This document shows, one piece after another, positions 28,939 to 37,760 of a stretch of 64,000 nucleotides of DNA. The stretch is from assembly GCF_034676725.1 (NCBI RefSeq), contig NZ_JAUCBR010000004.1, positions 1,317,501 to 1,381,500 of the forward strand. Direction: 5' to 3'. The notes below the pieces were generated by a model. It did not search any database. It was not told where the DNA came from and saw only the letters and a program-made list of their open reading frames with translations. Position 1 is the stretch's first letter. Each line of letters opens with the position of its first letter. The translations under genes were made by a program, and so were the position numbers. This DNA comes from Denitromonas sp. GTDB taxonomy: Bacteria > Pseudomonadota > Gammaproteobacteria > Burkholderiales > Rhodocyclaceae.

Positions 28939-30921
28939 CTAACGCTTGCTCCCGAGCAGGGCGCGGAGGTTGGCGAGGCGCTCGCGGCCTTCGTCCTGGC
29001 TCACCGGGGCGTCGTTTTTCTTGGCCAGGGCGAGGCCTTCGCCCATTTCGGCGATGAAGCGCGAGGGCTCGCAGACGCGCACATCGGGGCCTGACTTGCG
29101 CCGCTCGCTCCAGGTCACGGTGAGCGAGCGCTGGGCACGGGTGATGCCGACATACATGAGGCGCCGCTCTTCGGCGAGGTTGCCCTCGTCGAGCGCCGAC
29201 TGGTGGGGCAGCAGGCCTTCCTCGACGCCGACCAGGAACACATGCTTGAACTCCAGCCCTTTAGAGGCGTGCAGCGTGGCCAGTTGCACGCCGTCGAAGT
29301 CCTCGGCTTCCTTGTCGAGCATGGAGATCAGCGCGATGGTCTGGGTCAGTTCGAGCAGGTTCTTGCCGTCCTGGTCGCCCTTGCGGCCGAGCCATTCGAC
29401 AAAGTCGCGCACGTTGGACCACTTGCCCTCGGCCTCGCGGGTGTCGCAGCTGGCGAGCAGCCAGTTTTCGTAGTGGATTTCGTGCAGCAGCACTTCCAGC
29501 ACCTCGGCCGCCCGCTCGCGCGCGGCGCGGTCGGCCAGGCGGTTGATGAACTGGCCGAACTCGCGCACCGATTCGAGCTGGCGGGCGTTGAGGTGCTGCG
29601 CGGCGCCCTCCTCGAAGGCCGCCTCGAACAGGCTCACATGGCGCTCGCCGGCATAGCGGCCGAGCGCCTCGATGGTGCCGGGGCCGACGCCCCGCCGCGG
29701 CGTGGTGATGGCGCGGATGAAGGCGAGGTCGTCGTCGCCATTGACCATCACGCGCAGGTAGCTGATGAGGTCGCGGATCTCGGCCTTGTCGAAGAAGGAC
29801 TGGCCGCCGGAGATGACGTAGGGAATCTTGTTGTTGCGCAGCTGCTTCTCGAACAGGCGCGCCTGGTGGTTGCCGCGGTAGAGGATGGCGTAGTCGGAAA
29901 ACTTGGTCTTGAACTCGAAGCGATGGGCCTGGATGCGCATGGCCACCAGCTGGGCCTCGGCTTCGGGGTCGCGCGCGGCGACCACGCGGATCGGCTCGCC
30001 GGGGCCGTGCTCGGACCACAGCTTTTTCTCGAACAGCTTTTCGTTGTTGGCGATGAGCGTGTTGGCCGCGCCGAGGATGCGCGCGCTGGAGCGGTAGTTC
30101 TGCTCCAGCTTGATCACCTTGAGGCGCGGGTAGTCGGTCTGCAGCAGGTTGAGGTTTTCGACGTCGGCGCCGCGCCAGGCGTAGATGGCCTGGTCGTCGT
30201 CGCCCACCGCGGTGAAGGCGCCGCGCACGCCGGAGAGCTGGCGCAGCAGGCGGTACTGGGCGCGGTTGGTGTCCTGGTATTCGTCGATCAGCAGGTAGCG
30301 CAGGCGGTTCTGCCAGCGTTCGCGCACCTCGTCGTTCTCTTCGAGCAGACGCACCGGCAGGCCGATGAGGTCGTCGAAATCCACCGCCTGGTAGGCGCGC
30401 AGCGTGCGCTCATAGTCGCCAAACACCTTGGCCGCGGCAGCGGAGACATCATCATTGGCCAGCTTGACCGCCTCCTCGGGCGGGACCATGGCGTTCTTCC
30501 AGCCGGAGATGACCCATTGCAGCGAGCGCGCGTAGGCGCGGTCGGCGTCGGCCACGAGGTCGGCAATGATCTGGTTGGCGTCCGAGGCGTCGAGGATCGA
30601 GAACTGCGGCTTGAGCCCGCAGTGCCTGGCCTCCTGGCGCACCATGCGCACGCCCAGCGCATGGAAGGTGCACACCGTCAGCCCCTTGGCCTTGCCGCCG
30701 CCGAGCAGACCGCCAACGCGCTCCTGCATTTCCTTGGCGGCCTTGTTGGTGAAGGTGATGGCGGCGATGTTGGTGGGGCTGAAGTCGCAGGTCTCGACCA
30801 GGTGGGCGATCTTCTGCGTGATCACCCGTGTCTTGCCGCTGCCGGCGCCGGCGAGCACCAGGCAGGGGCCGTCGAGATAGCGGATCGCTTCGCGCTGCGG
30901 GGCGTTGAGAAGTGCGGACAT
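28939..30921 (-). CDS. rep: ATP-dependent DNA helicase Rep (UvrD/Rep family)
   Basis: A 660-residue superfamily 1A helicase starting MSALLNAPQREAIRYLDGP. Motif I is GAGSGKTRVITQKI, motif II is LLIDEYQDTNRAQY, motif III GDDDQAIYAWRGA, motif V LATLHASKGLEFKHVF and motif VI YVGITRAQRSL. The length and the short C-terminus fit Rep better than UvrD. Rep clears proteins ahead of replication forks. The start at 30921 is set by homology; the frame is open upstream. It is divergent from the Yip1-family gene. Confidence 0.92.
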   Translation of the reverse strand: MSALLNAPQREAIRYLDGPCLVLAGAGSGKTRVITQKIAHLVETCDFSPTNIAAITFTNKAAKEMQERVGGLLGGGKAKGLTVCTFHALGVRMVRQEARHCGLKPQFSILDASDANQIIADLVADADRAYARSLQWVISGWKNAMVPPEEAVKLANDDVSAAAAKVFGDYERTLRAYQAVDFDDLIGLPVRLLEENDEVRERWQNRLRYLLIDEYQDTNRAQYRLLRQLSGVRGAFTAVGDDDQAIYAWRGADVENLNLLQTDYPRLKVIKLEQNYRSSARILGAANTLIANNEKLFEKKLWSEHGPGEPIRVVAARDPEAEAQLVAMRIQAHRFEFKTKFSDYAILYRGNHQARLFEKQLRNNKIPYVISGGQSFFDKAEIRDLISYLRVMVNGDDDLAFIRAITTPRRGVGPGTIEALGRYAGERHVSLFEAAFEEGAAQHLNARQLESVREFGQFINRLADRAARERAAEVLEVLLHEIHYENWLLASCDTREAEGKWSNVRDFVEWLGRKGDQDGKNLLELTQTIALISMLDKEAEDFDGVQLATLHASKGLEFKHVFLVGVEEGLLPHQSALDEGNLAEERRLMYVGITRAQRSLTVTWSERRKSGPDVRVCEPSRFIAEMGEGLALAKKNDAPVSQDEGRERLANLRALLGSKR

Positions 30922-31123
30922 GGGGCCTGAACCGGAAAAACGGCGCCGCCCGGCGTGGGCGGCGCGCAAAAACTCAGTGCGCATTTTACGCCGAGCCCGG
31001 CCCCGGCGCCCGGCCGCGCGACCGGGGGACGGTTGCGAACCTCGGCGCACACGCGCTGTCTGACCAGTGTCATGTACCCGGCGCTGGCCGCGGGTCGGCG
31101 CCACCTGTTCAAGGAGGACGACC

Positions 31124-31720
31124 ATGACACTCACCGATCTCCCCCGCATGCTGGTCTCGGAAGCCGACGGCTGGCGCGATGTCGAACGCCTGCATCCGGG
31201 CGTCAGCAAGATGCTGCTGGCCGTGGTGATGCCGCTGTCGCTGCTGCCGCCGCTGATGTACGCCTACGCCAACATGGCGCACCCCGGCCAGGTCTTTCCG
31301 CTGCTCGAACCGCCCCTGGGCCTCACCGAAGCCTGGGTTGTCGGCGGCGTGTTCTTTGTGGTCGAGGTGGCCATGGTGTTCATGATGGCCGACCTGATCC
31401 GCCAGATCACCCAGTCGATGGCGGCCCGCCCCGGCTTTGCGCAGAGCTTTTCGCTGGCGGCGATTGCGCCGGTGCCGCTGTGGCTTGCGTCGCTGGCGCT
31501 GCTGGTGCCGAGCCTGTGGTTCAACCTGGCAGTTGGCGCGCTGGCCTGGGTGGGCACGGTGGCGTTGATCCGCCACGGCGTGGCGCCATTGCTGCATGTG
31601 GCCGACCAGGACCAGGCGCACCGCGTGGCCAACCGCATCACGCTGGTCGGCATGGCCGCGTGGATTGGCCTGGTGATGATGATGGCCCTGATCGTCAGCG
31701 CCATCCTCGGCTGGCGCTGA
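31124..31720 (+). CDS. Yip1-family (DUF1282-like) integral membrane protein
   Basis: A 198-residue inner-membrane protein with about five hydrophobic helices. It begins MTLTDLPRMLVSEADGWRDV, a soluble lead-in common to bacterial Yip1-domain proteins. AAGGAGG lies eight bases upstream of the start, which rules out the ATG 19 codons earlier. The function of the family in bacteria is not established. It is convergent with the DUF4197 gene 13 bases away. Confidence 0.75.
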   Translation: MTLTDLPRMLVSEADGWRDVERLHPGVSKMLLAVVMPLSLLPPLMYAYANMAHPGQVFPLLEPPLGLTEAWVVGGVFFVVEVAMVFMMADLIRQITQSMAARPGFAQSFSLAAIAPVPLWLASLALLVPSLWFNLAVGALAWVGTVALIRHGVAPLLHVADQDQAHRVANRITLVGMAAWIGLVMMMALIVSAILGWR

Positions 31721-31733
31721 CGCACGGCACGGC

Positions 31734-32414
31734 TTACTTCAAGGCGCCGAACACCTGCTTGGCGAGCGAACCGGCCGCCTGCAGCGGGTTCTGGCGAATG
31801 GCACGCTCCTGCTCGGCGATGGTGAGGTAGAGCCCGTCGAGCGCCTTGGCGGTCACATACTGCTCGACCGAGGCCTCGTCGCCTTCGAGCAGGCCGGTGG
31901 CGCTCGCCTTGTCGGCCAGCTTGTTGTACTGCTTGGCCAGCGACAGGCGGTTGGTCTGCGCCGTCACCACCGGCAGGAAGCGGCCGGTGAGCGCTTCGCG
32001 GGTCTTTGCCTCGAAGTAGCGGGTCACCGAGTCGTCACCGCCGGTGAGGATGGCCTTGGCGTCGTCCACGCTCATCTGCTTGACCGCATCGACGAGCAGG
32101 GTTTTGGCCTCGGGCACGGCCGCCTCGGCGGCCTGGTTCATGGCCGTTTCGAGCTTGTCCATGTCCTTGCCGCGACCGAGCATGGAGAGGATCGGCTTGG
32201 CTTTTTCCAGCACCCCGGGCAAGGGGATGCGCACCTTGGGGTTGTTGAGGAAGCCGCCGCTCTGGCCCAGCTGGCTGACGGCGGCGCGGGCGCCCTGGTC
32301 GAGTGCTTCACGCAGGCCTGCGGTGGTCTGGCTGCTGGTGAGGCTGTCGAGGCCGCCGGCCCAGGCCGGCAGGGCGATGGCCAGCACGGCCAGGGTTCGG
32401 ATCAGTGTTCGCAT
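31734..32414 (-). CDS. DUF4197 exported protein
   Basis: A 226-residue protein with a signal peptide (MRTLIRTLAVLAIALPAWAG) and a DUF4197 domain covering the rest. Recognisable stretches are TAGLREALDQGARAAV, FLNNPKVRIPLPG and SVTRYFEAKTREAL. It is probably periplasmic; no biochemical role is known. GGAGAG lies upstream of the chosen start. It lies downstream of the lipoate genes on the same strand but is separated by 82 bases. Confidence 0.85.
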   Translation of the reverse strand: MRTLIRTLAVLAIALPAWAGGLDSLTSSQTTAGLREALDQGARAAVSQLGQSGGFLNNPKVRIPLPGVLEKAKPILSMLGRGKDMDKLETAMNQAAEAAVPEAKTLLVDAVKQMSVDDAKAILTGGDDSVTRYFEAKTREALTGRFLPVVTAQTNRLSLAKQYNKLADKASATGLLEGDEASVEQYVTAKALDGLYLTIAEQERAIRQNPLQAAGSLAKQVFGALK

Positions 32415-32496
32415 CGGCGCTCTCCATGGCTGCCATCCTTGAGGGACCACTGTAGCACCGGCAGGCCGCCGGGGCCGGCCGGTCTCACGCTTGTTT

Positions 32497-32790
32497 TCAA
32501 TTGCCCGCGTCGTCGAGCGCAAGGAGCAGGCGCAGGCGCTCGCTGCGCGCCACATCCTGCCAGGGGCGGTCGCTCAGCGCGCCTTCGAGTGCCCACAGCA
32601 GGTTGAGGGAGGCGTCGGGTGCCACCGCGCGGACCCGCCGAAAGGCCGCCACGGCGCCGAGCTGGCGCAATGCGTCGGCCGAAAAAATGCCCGCCGTAGC
32701 GAGCATGCGGGCCGAGGCCGGCCCGAGGTTGCGCAGACGGGCCAGCTCGGCCGGCCCGTCGGGCAGCGGATCAGACGACGCCGGCACCAT
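32497..32790 (-). CDS. TfoX C-terminal-domain protein
   Basis: A 97-residue protein made of the TfoX_C domain alone, a helix-hairpin-helix-like fold: LARLRNLGPASARMLATAGI, then AAFRRVRAVAPDASLNLLWA. It lacks the TfoX N-terminal domain, so it is not a full competence regulator. Such short proteins are common and of unknown function; DNA binding is plausible. Its start overlaps the last 20 bases of lipA, implying coupled translation with lipoyl synthase. Confidence 0.78.
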   Translation of the reverse strand: MVPASSDPLPDGPAELARLRNLGPASARMLATAGIFSADALRQLGAVAAFRRVRAVAPDASLNLLWALEGALSDRPWQDVARSERLRLLLALDDAGN

Positions 32791-33733
32791 GGGCTTGCTG
32801 GTCGGCCCAGTAGGAGGAGCGGACCATCGGCCCGCAGGCGGCGTTCTTGAAGCCCATCTTGAGCGCTTCGGTCTCGAACATCTTGAAGGTGTCGGGGTGC
32901 ACATAGCGCAGCACCGGCAGGTGGCCGCCGGAGGGCTGCAGGTACTGGCCGATGGTGAGCATCTCGACGTCGTGGGCGCGCAGGTCGCGCATCACTTCGA
33001 GGATTTCGTCGTCGGTCTCGCCCAGGCCGACCATCAGGCCGGACTTGGTCGGCACCTCGGGGTGGCGCGCCTTGAAGGCCTTGAGCAGTTCGAGCGAGTA
33101 GGCGTAGTCGGAACCGGGGCGGGCCTGCTTGTAGAGGCGGGGCACGGTCTCGAGGTTGTGGTTCATTACATCGGGCGGCGCCTGGTCGAAGATCTCGAGG
33201 GCGATGTCCATGCGGCCGCGGAAGTCGGGCACCAGCACTTCGATGCTGGTTTTGGGCGAGGCCTCGCGCACGGCGCGGATGCACTCGACAAAGTGCTGGG
33301 CGCCGCCGTCGCGCAGGTCGTCGCGGTCGACCGAGGTGATGACCACATAGTTGAGGCGCATCGCGGCCACGGTGCTGGCGAGGTCTTTGGGCTCGTCGGC
33401 GTTGAGCGGGTCAGGACGGCCGTGGCCGACGTCGCAGAAGGGGCAGCGCCGGGTACAGATGTCGCCCATGATCATGAAGGTGGCCGTGCCCTTGCCGAAG
33501 CATTCATGGATGTTCGGGCAGGAGGCTTCCTCGCACACGGTGTGCAGCTTCTGGTCGCGCAGCGTGGCCTTGATCTCGTTGAAGCGCTCGACCTCTTCGC
33601 CGCTGCCGAGCTTGATGCGGATCCACTCGGGTTTGCGCAGGCGCTCGGCGGGCACGATCTTGATCGGGATGCGGGCCGTTTTTTCGGCGCCGCGCTGCTT
33701 GCGGGACGGGGTTTCCATGGGGGTTTCCTTCAT
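32771..33733 (-). CDS. lipA: Lipoyl synthase
   Basis: A 320-residue radical SAM enzyme that inserts two sulfurs into octanoylated carrier proteins. The auxiliary cluster cysteines are in VCEEASCPNIHECF, the radical SAM cluster motif is CTRRCPFCDVG, and the C-terminal RSSY serine is present in MVRSSYWADQQ. Length is normal. It acts after LipB, whose gene lies 15 bases upstream in the same operon. Confidence 0.97.
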   Translation of the reverse strand: MKETPMETPSRKQRGAEKTARIPIKIVPAERLRKPEWIRIKLGSGEEVERFNEIKATLRDQKLHTVCEEASCPNIHECFGKGTATFMIMGDICTRRCPFCDVGHGRPDPLNADEPKDLASTVAAMRLNYVVITSVDRDDLRDGGAQHFVECIRAVREASPKTSIEVLVPDFRGRMDIALEIFDQAPPDVMNHNLETVPRLYKQARPGSDYAYSLELLKAFKARHPEVPTKSGLMVGLGETDDEILEVMRDLRAHDVEMLTIGQYLQPSGGHLPVLRYVHPDTFKMFETEALKMGFKNAACGPMVRSSYWADQQAHGAGVV

Positions 33734-33748
33734 CGGGTCATCACGCCT

Positions 33749-34399
33749 TCAATCGGGCGTTGATTCCGGCGCACCCGGCCGCAATGGCGGCAACAGGCGC
33801 TCCAGATGGGCAATCAGGCGATCGGCGACGACGGCTTGTTCGGTGCCGACGCCGAGGTCGCGAAGCTGGGTGGTCTGCAGGCCACTATAGCCGCAGGGGT
33901 TGATCCACGTAAATGGTGTCAAGTCCATATCGACATTGAGACTCAGGCCGTGGTAGCTGCTGCCGTTTTTCACCCGCAGGCCGAGCGCGGCAATCTTGGC
34001 GCCGCCGATGTACACGCCGGGGGCACCGGCCTGGCGCTCGGCGGCGAGGCCGTCGTCAGCCAGGGTGTCGATCAGCGCCTGCTCCATCAGGTGCACCAGC
34101 TCGCGCACCTTGAGGCCACGGCGGCGCAGGTCGATGAGCAGATAAACCACGATCTGGCCGGGGCCGTGGTAGGTGATCTGGCCGCCGCGGTCGATGCGCA
34201 CCATGGGGATGTCGGTGTCGCGCAGCAGGTGCTCGGGCTTGCCGGCCATGCCGAGGGTGTACACCGGCGGGTGCTCGAGCACCCACAGCTCGTCGGGCGT
34301 ACTGGCGTCACGGGTTTCGTTGAGCGCCTGCATCTGCCGCCAGGTGGGCTCGTAGGGGACGCGGCCGAGGTCGCGCCGCACACAGCTGGCCGCGCTCAC
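33749..34399 (-). CDS. lipB: Octanoyl-[acyl-carrier-protein]:protein N-octanoyltransferase
   Basis: A 216-residue LipB. The GGQITYHGPGQIVVYLL motif, the catalytic Cys in INPCGYSGLQTT and the Lys in GGAKIAALG are all present. It moves octanoate from ACP to lipoate-dependent enzymes. The start is a GTG at 34399 directly next to the stop of the DUF493 gene, with the upstream gene as the likely source of ribosomes. Confidence 0.95.
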   Translation of the reverse strand: MSAASCVRRDLGRVPYEPTWRQMQALNETRDASTPDELWVLEHPPVYTLGMAGKPEHLLRDTDIPMVRIDRGGQITYHGPGQIVVYLLIDLRRRGLKVRELVHLMEQALIDTLADDGLAAERQAGAPGVYIGGAKIAALGLRVKNGSSYHGLSLNVDMDLTPFTWINPCGYSGLQTTQLRDLGVGTEQAVVADRLIAHLERLLPPLRPGAPESTPD

Positions 34400-34672
34400 C
34401 TAGAGGACAACCTTGACCATCGGGTGGCTGCTCAGCTCACGGTAGAGGTCATCGAGCTGCGGTTGCGACACCGCCCACACGGTGCAGGTCAGCGACAGGT
34501 AGGTCCCTTTGCTGGAGGGGCGCATCTCGATGGTGGCGGGGTCGAAGCTGGCGTCGTGCCTGAGCACCACCTCGGCCACGGTCTGGGCAAAGGCGTCGAC
34601 CTTCACGCCCATGATCTTGAGCGGGAAGGCGCAGGGGAATTCGATCAGCGAGGTCCTGGGTTCATCCGCCAC
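34400..34672 (-). CDS. ybeD: DUF493 family protein (YbeD-like)
   Basis: A 90-residue ACT-like small protein starting from GTG at 34672: MADEPRTSLIEFPCAFPLKI. It has the DUF493 core FAQTVAEVVLRHDA and the final LSSHPMVKVVL. YbeD commonly sits beside lipB, as here, but its role is unresolved. Its start overlaps the dat stop region by 11 bases, and it is followed without a gap by lipB. Confidence 0.88.
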   Translation of the reverse strand: MADEPRTSLIEFPCAFPLKIMGVKVDAFAQTVAEVVLRHDASFDPATIEMRPSSKGTYLSLTCTVWAVSQPQLDDLYRELSSHPMVKVVL

Positions 34673-35522
34673 GGCGCATCACTCCCTGCTTGAAGTCCTG
34701 ATACCACTCATACATCTGCGCGGCCATCGGCCCCGGCTTGCCCTTGCCGACCGGGCGGTCGTCGAGGCGGGTGATGGGCAGCACCTCCTTGGTCGAGGAG
34801 GTCATCCACAACTCGTCGGCGCCGCGCACCTCTTCTTCGAGCACTTCACGCACCTGGAAGGGCATGCCGCGGTCGCGCGCCAGTTCGAGCACCACGTCAT
34901 AGGTGATGCCGGGGAGCATCAGGTGGCTCTTGGGGGGAACGCGCAGCACACCATCGTGCACCACGAAGATGCTCGAGGCGGCGCCTTCGGTGAGGAAGCC
35001 GTCGCGGAACAGCACGGTTTCCATGCAGCCCTTTTCGGCGGCCAATTGCTTGAGCATGCAGTTGGCCAGCAGCGACACCGTCTTCAGGTCACAGCGCAGC
35101 CAGCGGAAGTCCGCCGAGCTGACCGCCGACACGCCGGCCGCGCGCATCTCGTCGGAGGGCGACACCAGCGCCTCGCTCATCAGGAACACGGTGGGCGTGA
35201 CCTCGGCCGGGTAGGCATGGGTGCGCACCTCGGCCACGCCGCGCGTGACCTGCAGGTAGATCGACTGGTCGGGCCAGGGGTTGCGCTCGACGATGCCGCG
35301 CAGCACCTGGCGCCACTCGTCGCGGCTCTTCGGATTGGGCAGGCCGAGGTTGGACAGCGTCTGCTCGAGCCGGCGCAGGTGTTCGTCGAGCCGGAACAGC
35401 TTGCCGGAATAGGCCGGCAGCACCTCGTAGGCGCCGTCACCGAAGAGGAAGCCGCGGTCCATCGGCGACACCCGCGCTTCGGACAGTTCCATCCATTCGC
35501 CGTTGAGATAGCACACGCTCAT
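34662..35522 (-). CDS. dat: D-alanine transaminase (class IV aminotransferase)
   Basis: A 286-residue PLP fold-type IV enzyme: MSVCYLNGEWMELSEARVSP, the RGFLFGDGAYEV motif, the PLP lysine in CDLKTVSLLAN and the cofactor-binding LTEGAASSIFVV. The pattern fits D-amino acid transaminase, which supplies D-Ala and D-Glu for the cell wall; that agrees with the flanking D,D-carboxypeptidase. Branched-chain aminotransferase is less likely because of the length and motifs. GGAGCC precedes the start at 35522. Confidence 0.85.
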   Translation of the reverse strand: MSVCYLNGEWMELSEARVSPMDRGFLFGDGAYEVLPAYSGKLFRLDEHLRRLEQTLSNLGLPNPKSRDEWRQVLRGIVERNPWPDQSIYLQVTRGVAEVRTHAYPAEVTPTVFLMSEALVSPSDEMRAAGVSAVSSADFRWLRCDLKTVSLLANCMLKQLAAEKGCMETVLFRDGFLTEGAASSIFVVHDGVLRVPPKSHLMLPGITYDVVLELARDRGMPFQVREVLEEEVRGADELWMTSSTKEVLPITRLDDRPVGKGKPGPMAAQMYEWYQDFKQGVMRRGG

Positions 35523-35535
35523 GTCAGGCTCCGCT

Positions 35536-36664
35536 TCAGAGATTCTTGATCCACCACCGGATCGCGTCCCACATGCGGCCGAACCAGCCGGCCAGGGTGA
35601 CTTCTTCGAGCGCGACCACCGGGTAGCTGCCAATCGTGTTGCCGTCGAGCGTGAGCGTCAGCGTGCCCACCTCCTGGCCCTTGCGGACCGGCGCTTCGAG
35701 CGGCTGGACGCTGTCGAGCTTGACCTGCAGCTTGTCGGCCTGGCCCTTGGGCACCGACAGCACGAAATCATTGAGGAAGCCCACCGGCACCTCTTCGGCC
35801 GTACCCTTCCAGACGCGGAAGCGCGAGACGGCGGCGGCGTTCTCATAGAGCCGCACGGTGTCGAAGAACTGGAAGCCGTAGTTGAGCAGCTTGAGCGATT
35901 CCTGGGTGCGCACACCGTCCGAATCGGAGCCGAGCATCACCGAGATCAGCCGGCGCGGACCGCGCACCGCCGAGGACACCAGGCAGTAGCCGGCCGCTTC
36001 GGTGTGGCCGGTCTTGATGCCGTTCGACCGCCGCATCCATCCACAGCAGACGGTTGCGGTTGGGCTGGCGGATGCCGTTGTAGGTGTATTCCTTCTCGGA
36101 GTAGAGGCGATAGTCTTCCGGGAAGTCGCGCACCACGGCCGCTGCCAGGATGGCCAGGTCGCGGGCGGTGGTGTAGTGCTGGTCGTCCGGCATGCCGGTG
36201 GAGTTCATGAAATGGGTGCCGGTCATGCCCAGGCGCTTGGCCTCGCGGTTCATCAGCTCGGCAAAGGCTTCTTCCGAGCCGGCAATGGCCTCGGCCAGCG
36301 CCACGCTGGCGTCGTTGCCGGACTGAATGATCATGCCGTGCACCAGCTGGTCGGCGGTCACCTCGTGGCGCGGCTCGATGAACATGCGCGAGCCGCCCAT
36401 CTTCCAGGCCCGCTCGGAAACCGGAATCACCTGGTCACGACTGAGCGTGTTGGCCTTGAAGGCCGAGAAGGTGAGGTAGGCCGTCATCAGCTTGGTCAGC
36501 GAGGCGGGTTCGACACGCTCTTCGGCATTGTGGGCAGTCAACACCTGGTTGGCGCCGTAGTCGAGCAACAGCCAGGCCTTGGCCGCCAGCGCCGGCGGCT
36601 GGGGCGTCTGGGCCAGCGAGGAGAGGGACATCAGCGAAAACAGCAGTGCAGCGAAGAAACGCAT
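35536..36664 (-). CDS. dacC: Serine-type D-Ala-D-Ala carboxypeptidase, PBP5/6 type (frameshifted in this sequence)
   Basis: Two frames together give a 375-residue PBP5/6-type protein with a signal peptide (MRFFAALLFSLMSLSSLAQ). The SxxK motif is in VEPASLTKLMTAY, SxN is in IQSGNDASVAL and KTG is in GIKTGHTEAAGY. A C-terminal amphipathic helix (FGRMWDAIRWWIKNL) anchors it to the inner membrane. The frame breaks at 36022-36029 (+ strand GTTCGACC); removing one base gives MDAAVDGIKTG, exactly the family sequence, and makes the length divisible by three. It trims pentapeptides next to the rod-shape genes. The symbol dacA would serve equally well. Confidence 0.88.
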
Positions 36665-36770
36665 GAGCAAGGAACGATCCTGAAGGTAAACGGGTGGAAG
36701 GCGTGGGGCCGGCGTCGGACGTCCGATTATAGGCCGGCCCTGTGCGCTGACCAAAATCACCGCTGTCGGT

Positions 36771-37748
36771 TCAACGCGACACCATAAAAGGCTGCAGATC
36801 GAGCGCATCGGCAATGCGCGCCGCCACCGCACGCGCGGCCTCGGCGCTGGCATAGGGGCCGGCCTGGAGCCGATAGCGGCCCCCCTCGTCAAAGACCGCC
36901 AGGCGGTCGCGCAGCCAGTCGAGCTCGGCCATCACATGGCCGCGAAAGCCTTCGGCGTTGTCGCGGGTCTGGAAGGCGCCAAGTTGCAGGTACACCCCTT
37001 CGCCGCCGCGCTGCATCGGGGTGGCGTCCGATGGCGTGTCCAGCTCGCCATTGAGGATGGCCGCCGGGTCAACGCGCGATTCGCCCACGGCATCGTTCGC
37101 CGGCGCGGCCACCGCCGCCACCTGCACCGCCGGTGCCGCGGGTGCGGCCGCCTGCAGCATCGGGATGTCGTCCGGCCCGACCGCCTCGACCTCGACCTCG
37201 GCGCTGCCCTGGCCGAGATAGCCGAGCTTGTAGGCCGCGGCATAGGACAGATCGATGATGCGCCCGGCGTGGAAGGGGCCGCGGTCGTTGATCCGCACCA
37301 CCACCGACTTGCCGTTGGCCAGGTTGGTGACCTTCGCGTAGCTGGGCAGCGGCAGTGTCTTGTGCGCGCCGCTCATGGCGTACATGTCGTAGGTTTCGCC
37401 GTTGGAGGTGCGCTGGCCGTGAAACTTGCGGCCATACCAGCTGGCGCGGCCGCGCTCGCGGTAGGCGCCGCGCCGGGCCATGGGTGTGTAGCCCTGGCCA
37501 AAGACCACATACGGCCGGGTGCTGGCCCGGTGGATGGGTTCGTCGCGCGGCACGGCATCGGGGATGGCGTGCAGGTCGGGCGGCACGTTGTCGCCGGGGC
37601 CGTCATCCTTGTAGTAGCCGCCGCCGGTGCGCGGCAGCTTGGGCACCGAGGCCTCGGTGCCGCCGCTCCGTGTCGGTGGCGCACTCGAGCAGGCGGCCAG
37701 CGAGGCCGCCAGGGCAACGAGCAGCAATCGGACAAGGTTTGGACTCAT
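36771..37748 (-). CDS. rlpA: Septal ring lytic transglycosylase RlpA (lipoprotein, SPOR domain)
   Basis: A 325-residue lipoprotein (lipobox LAAC in LVALAASLAACSSAPP). The double-psi beta-barrel domain has RGRASWYGRKFHGQRTSNGE and VVVRINDRGPFHAGRIIDLS, including the catalytic-region residues. A C-terminal SPOR domain (about residues 250-325) binds denuded peptidoglycan at the septum. It lies between the carboxypeptidase and rodA genes in a cell-wall operon. Confidence 0.93.
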   Translation of the reverse strand: MSPNLVRLLLVALAASLAACSSAPPTRSGGTEASVPKLPRTGGGYYKDDGPGDNVPPDLHAIPDAVPRDEPIHRASTRPYVVFGQGYTPMARRGAYRERGRASWYGRKFHGQRTSNGETYDMYAMSGAHKTLPLPSYAKVTNLANGKSVVVRINDRGPFHAGRIIDLSYAAAYKLGYLGQGSAEVEVEAVGPDDIPMLQAAAPAAPAVQVAAVAAPANDAVGESRVDPAAILNGELDTPSDATPMQRGGEGVYLQLGAFQTRDNAEGFRGHVMAELDWLRDRLAVFDEGGRYRLQAGPYASAEAARAVAARIADALDLQPFMVSR

Positions 37749-37760
37749 GACACGACCAAA

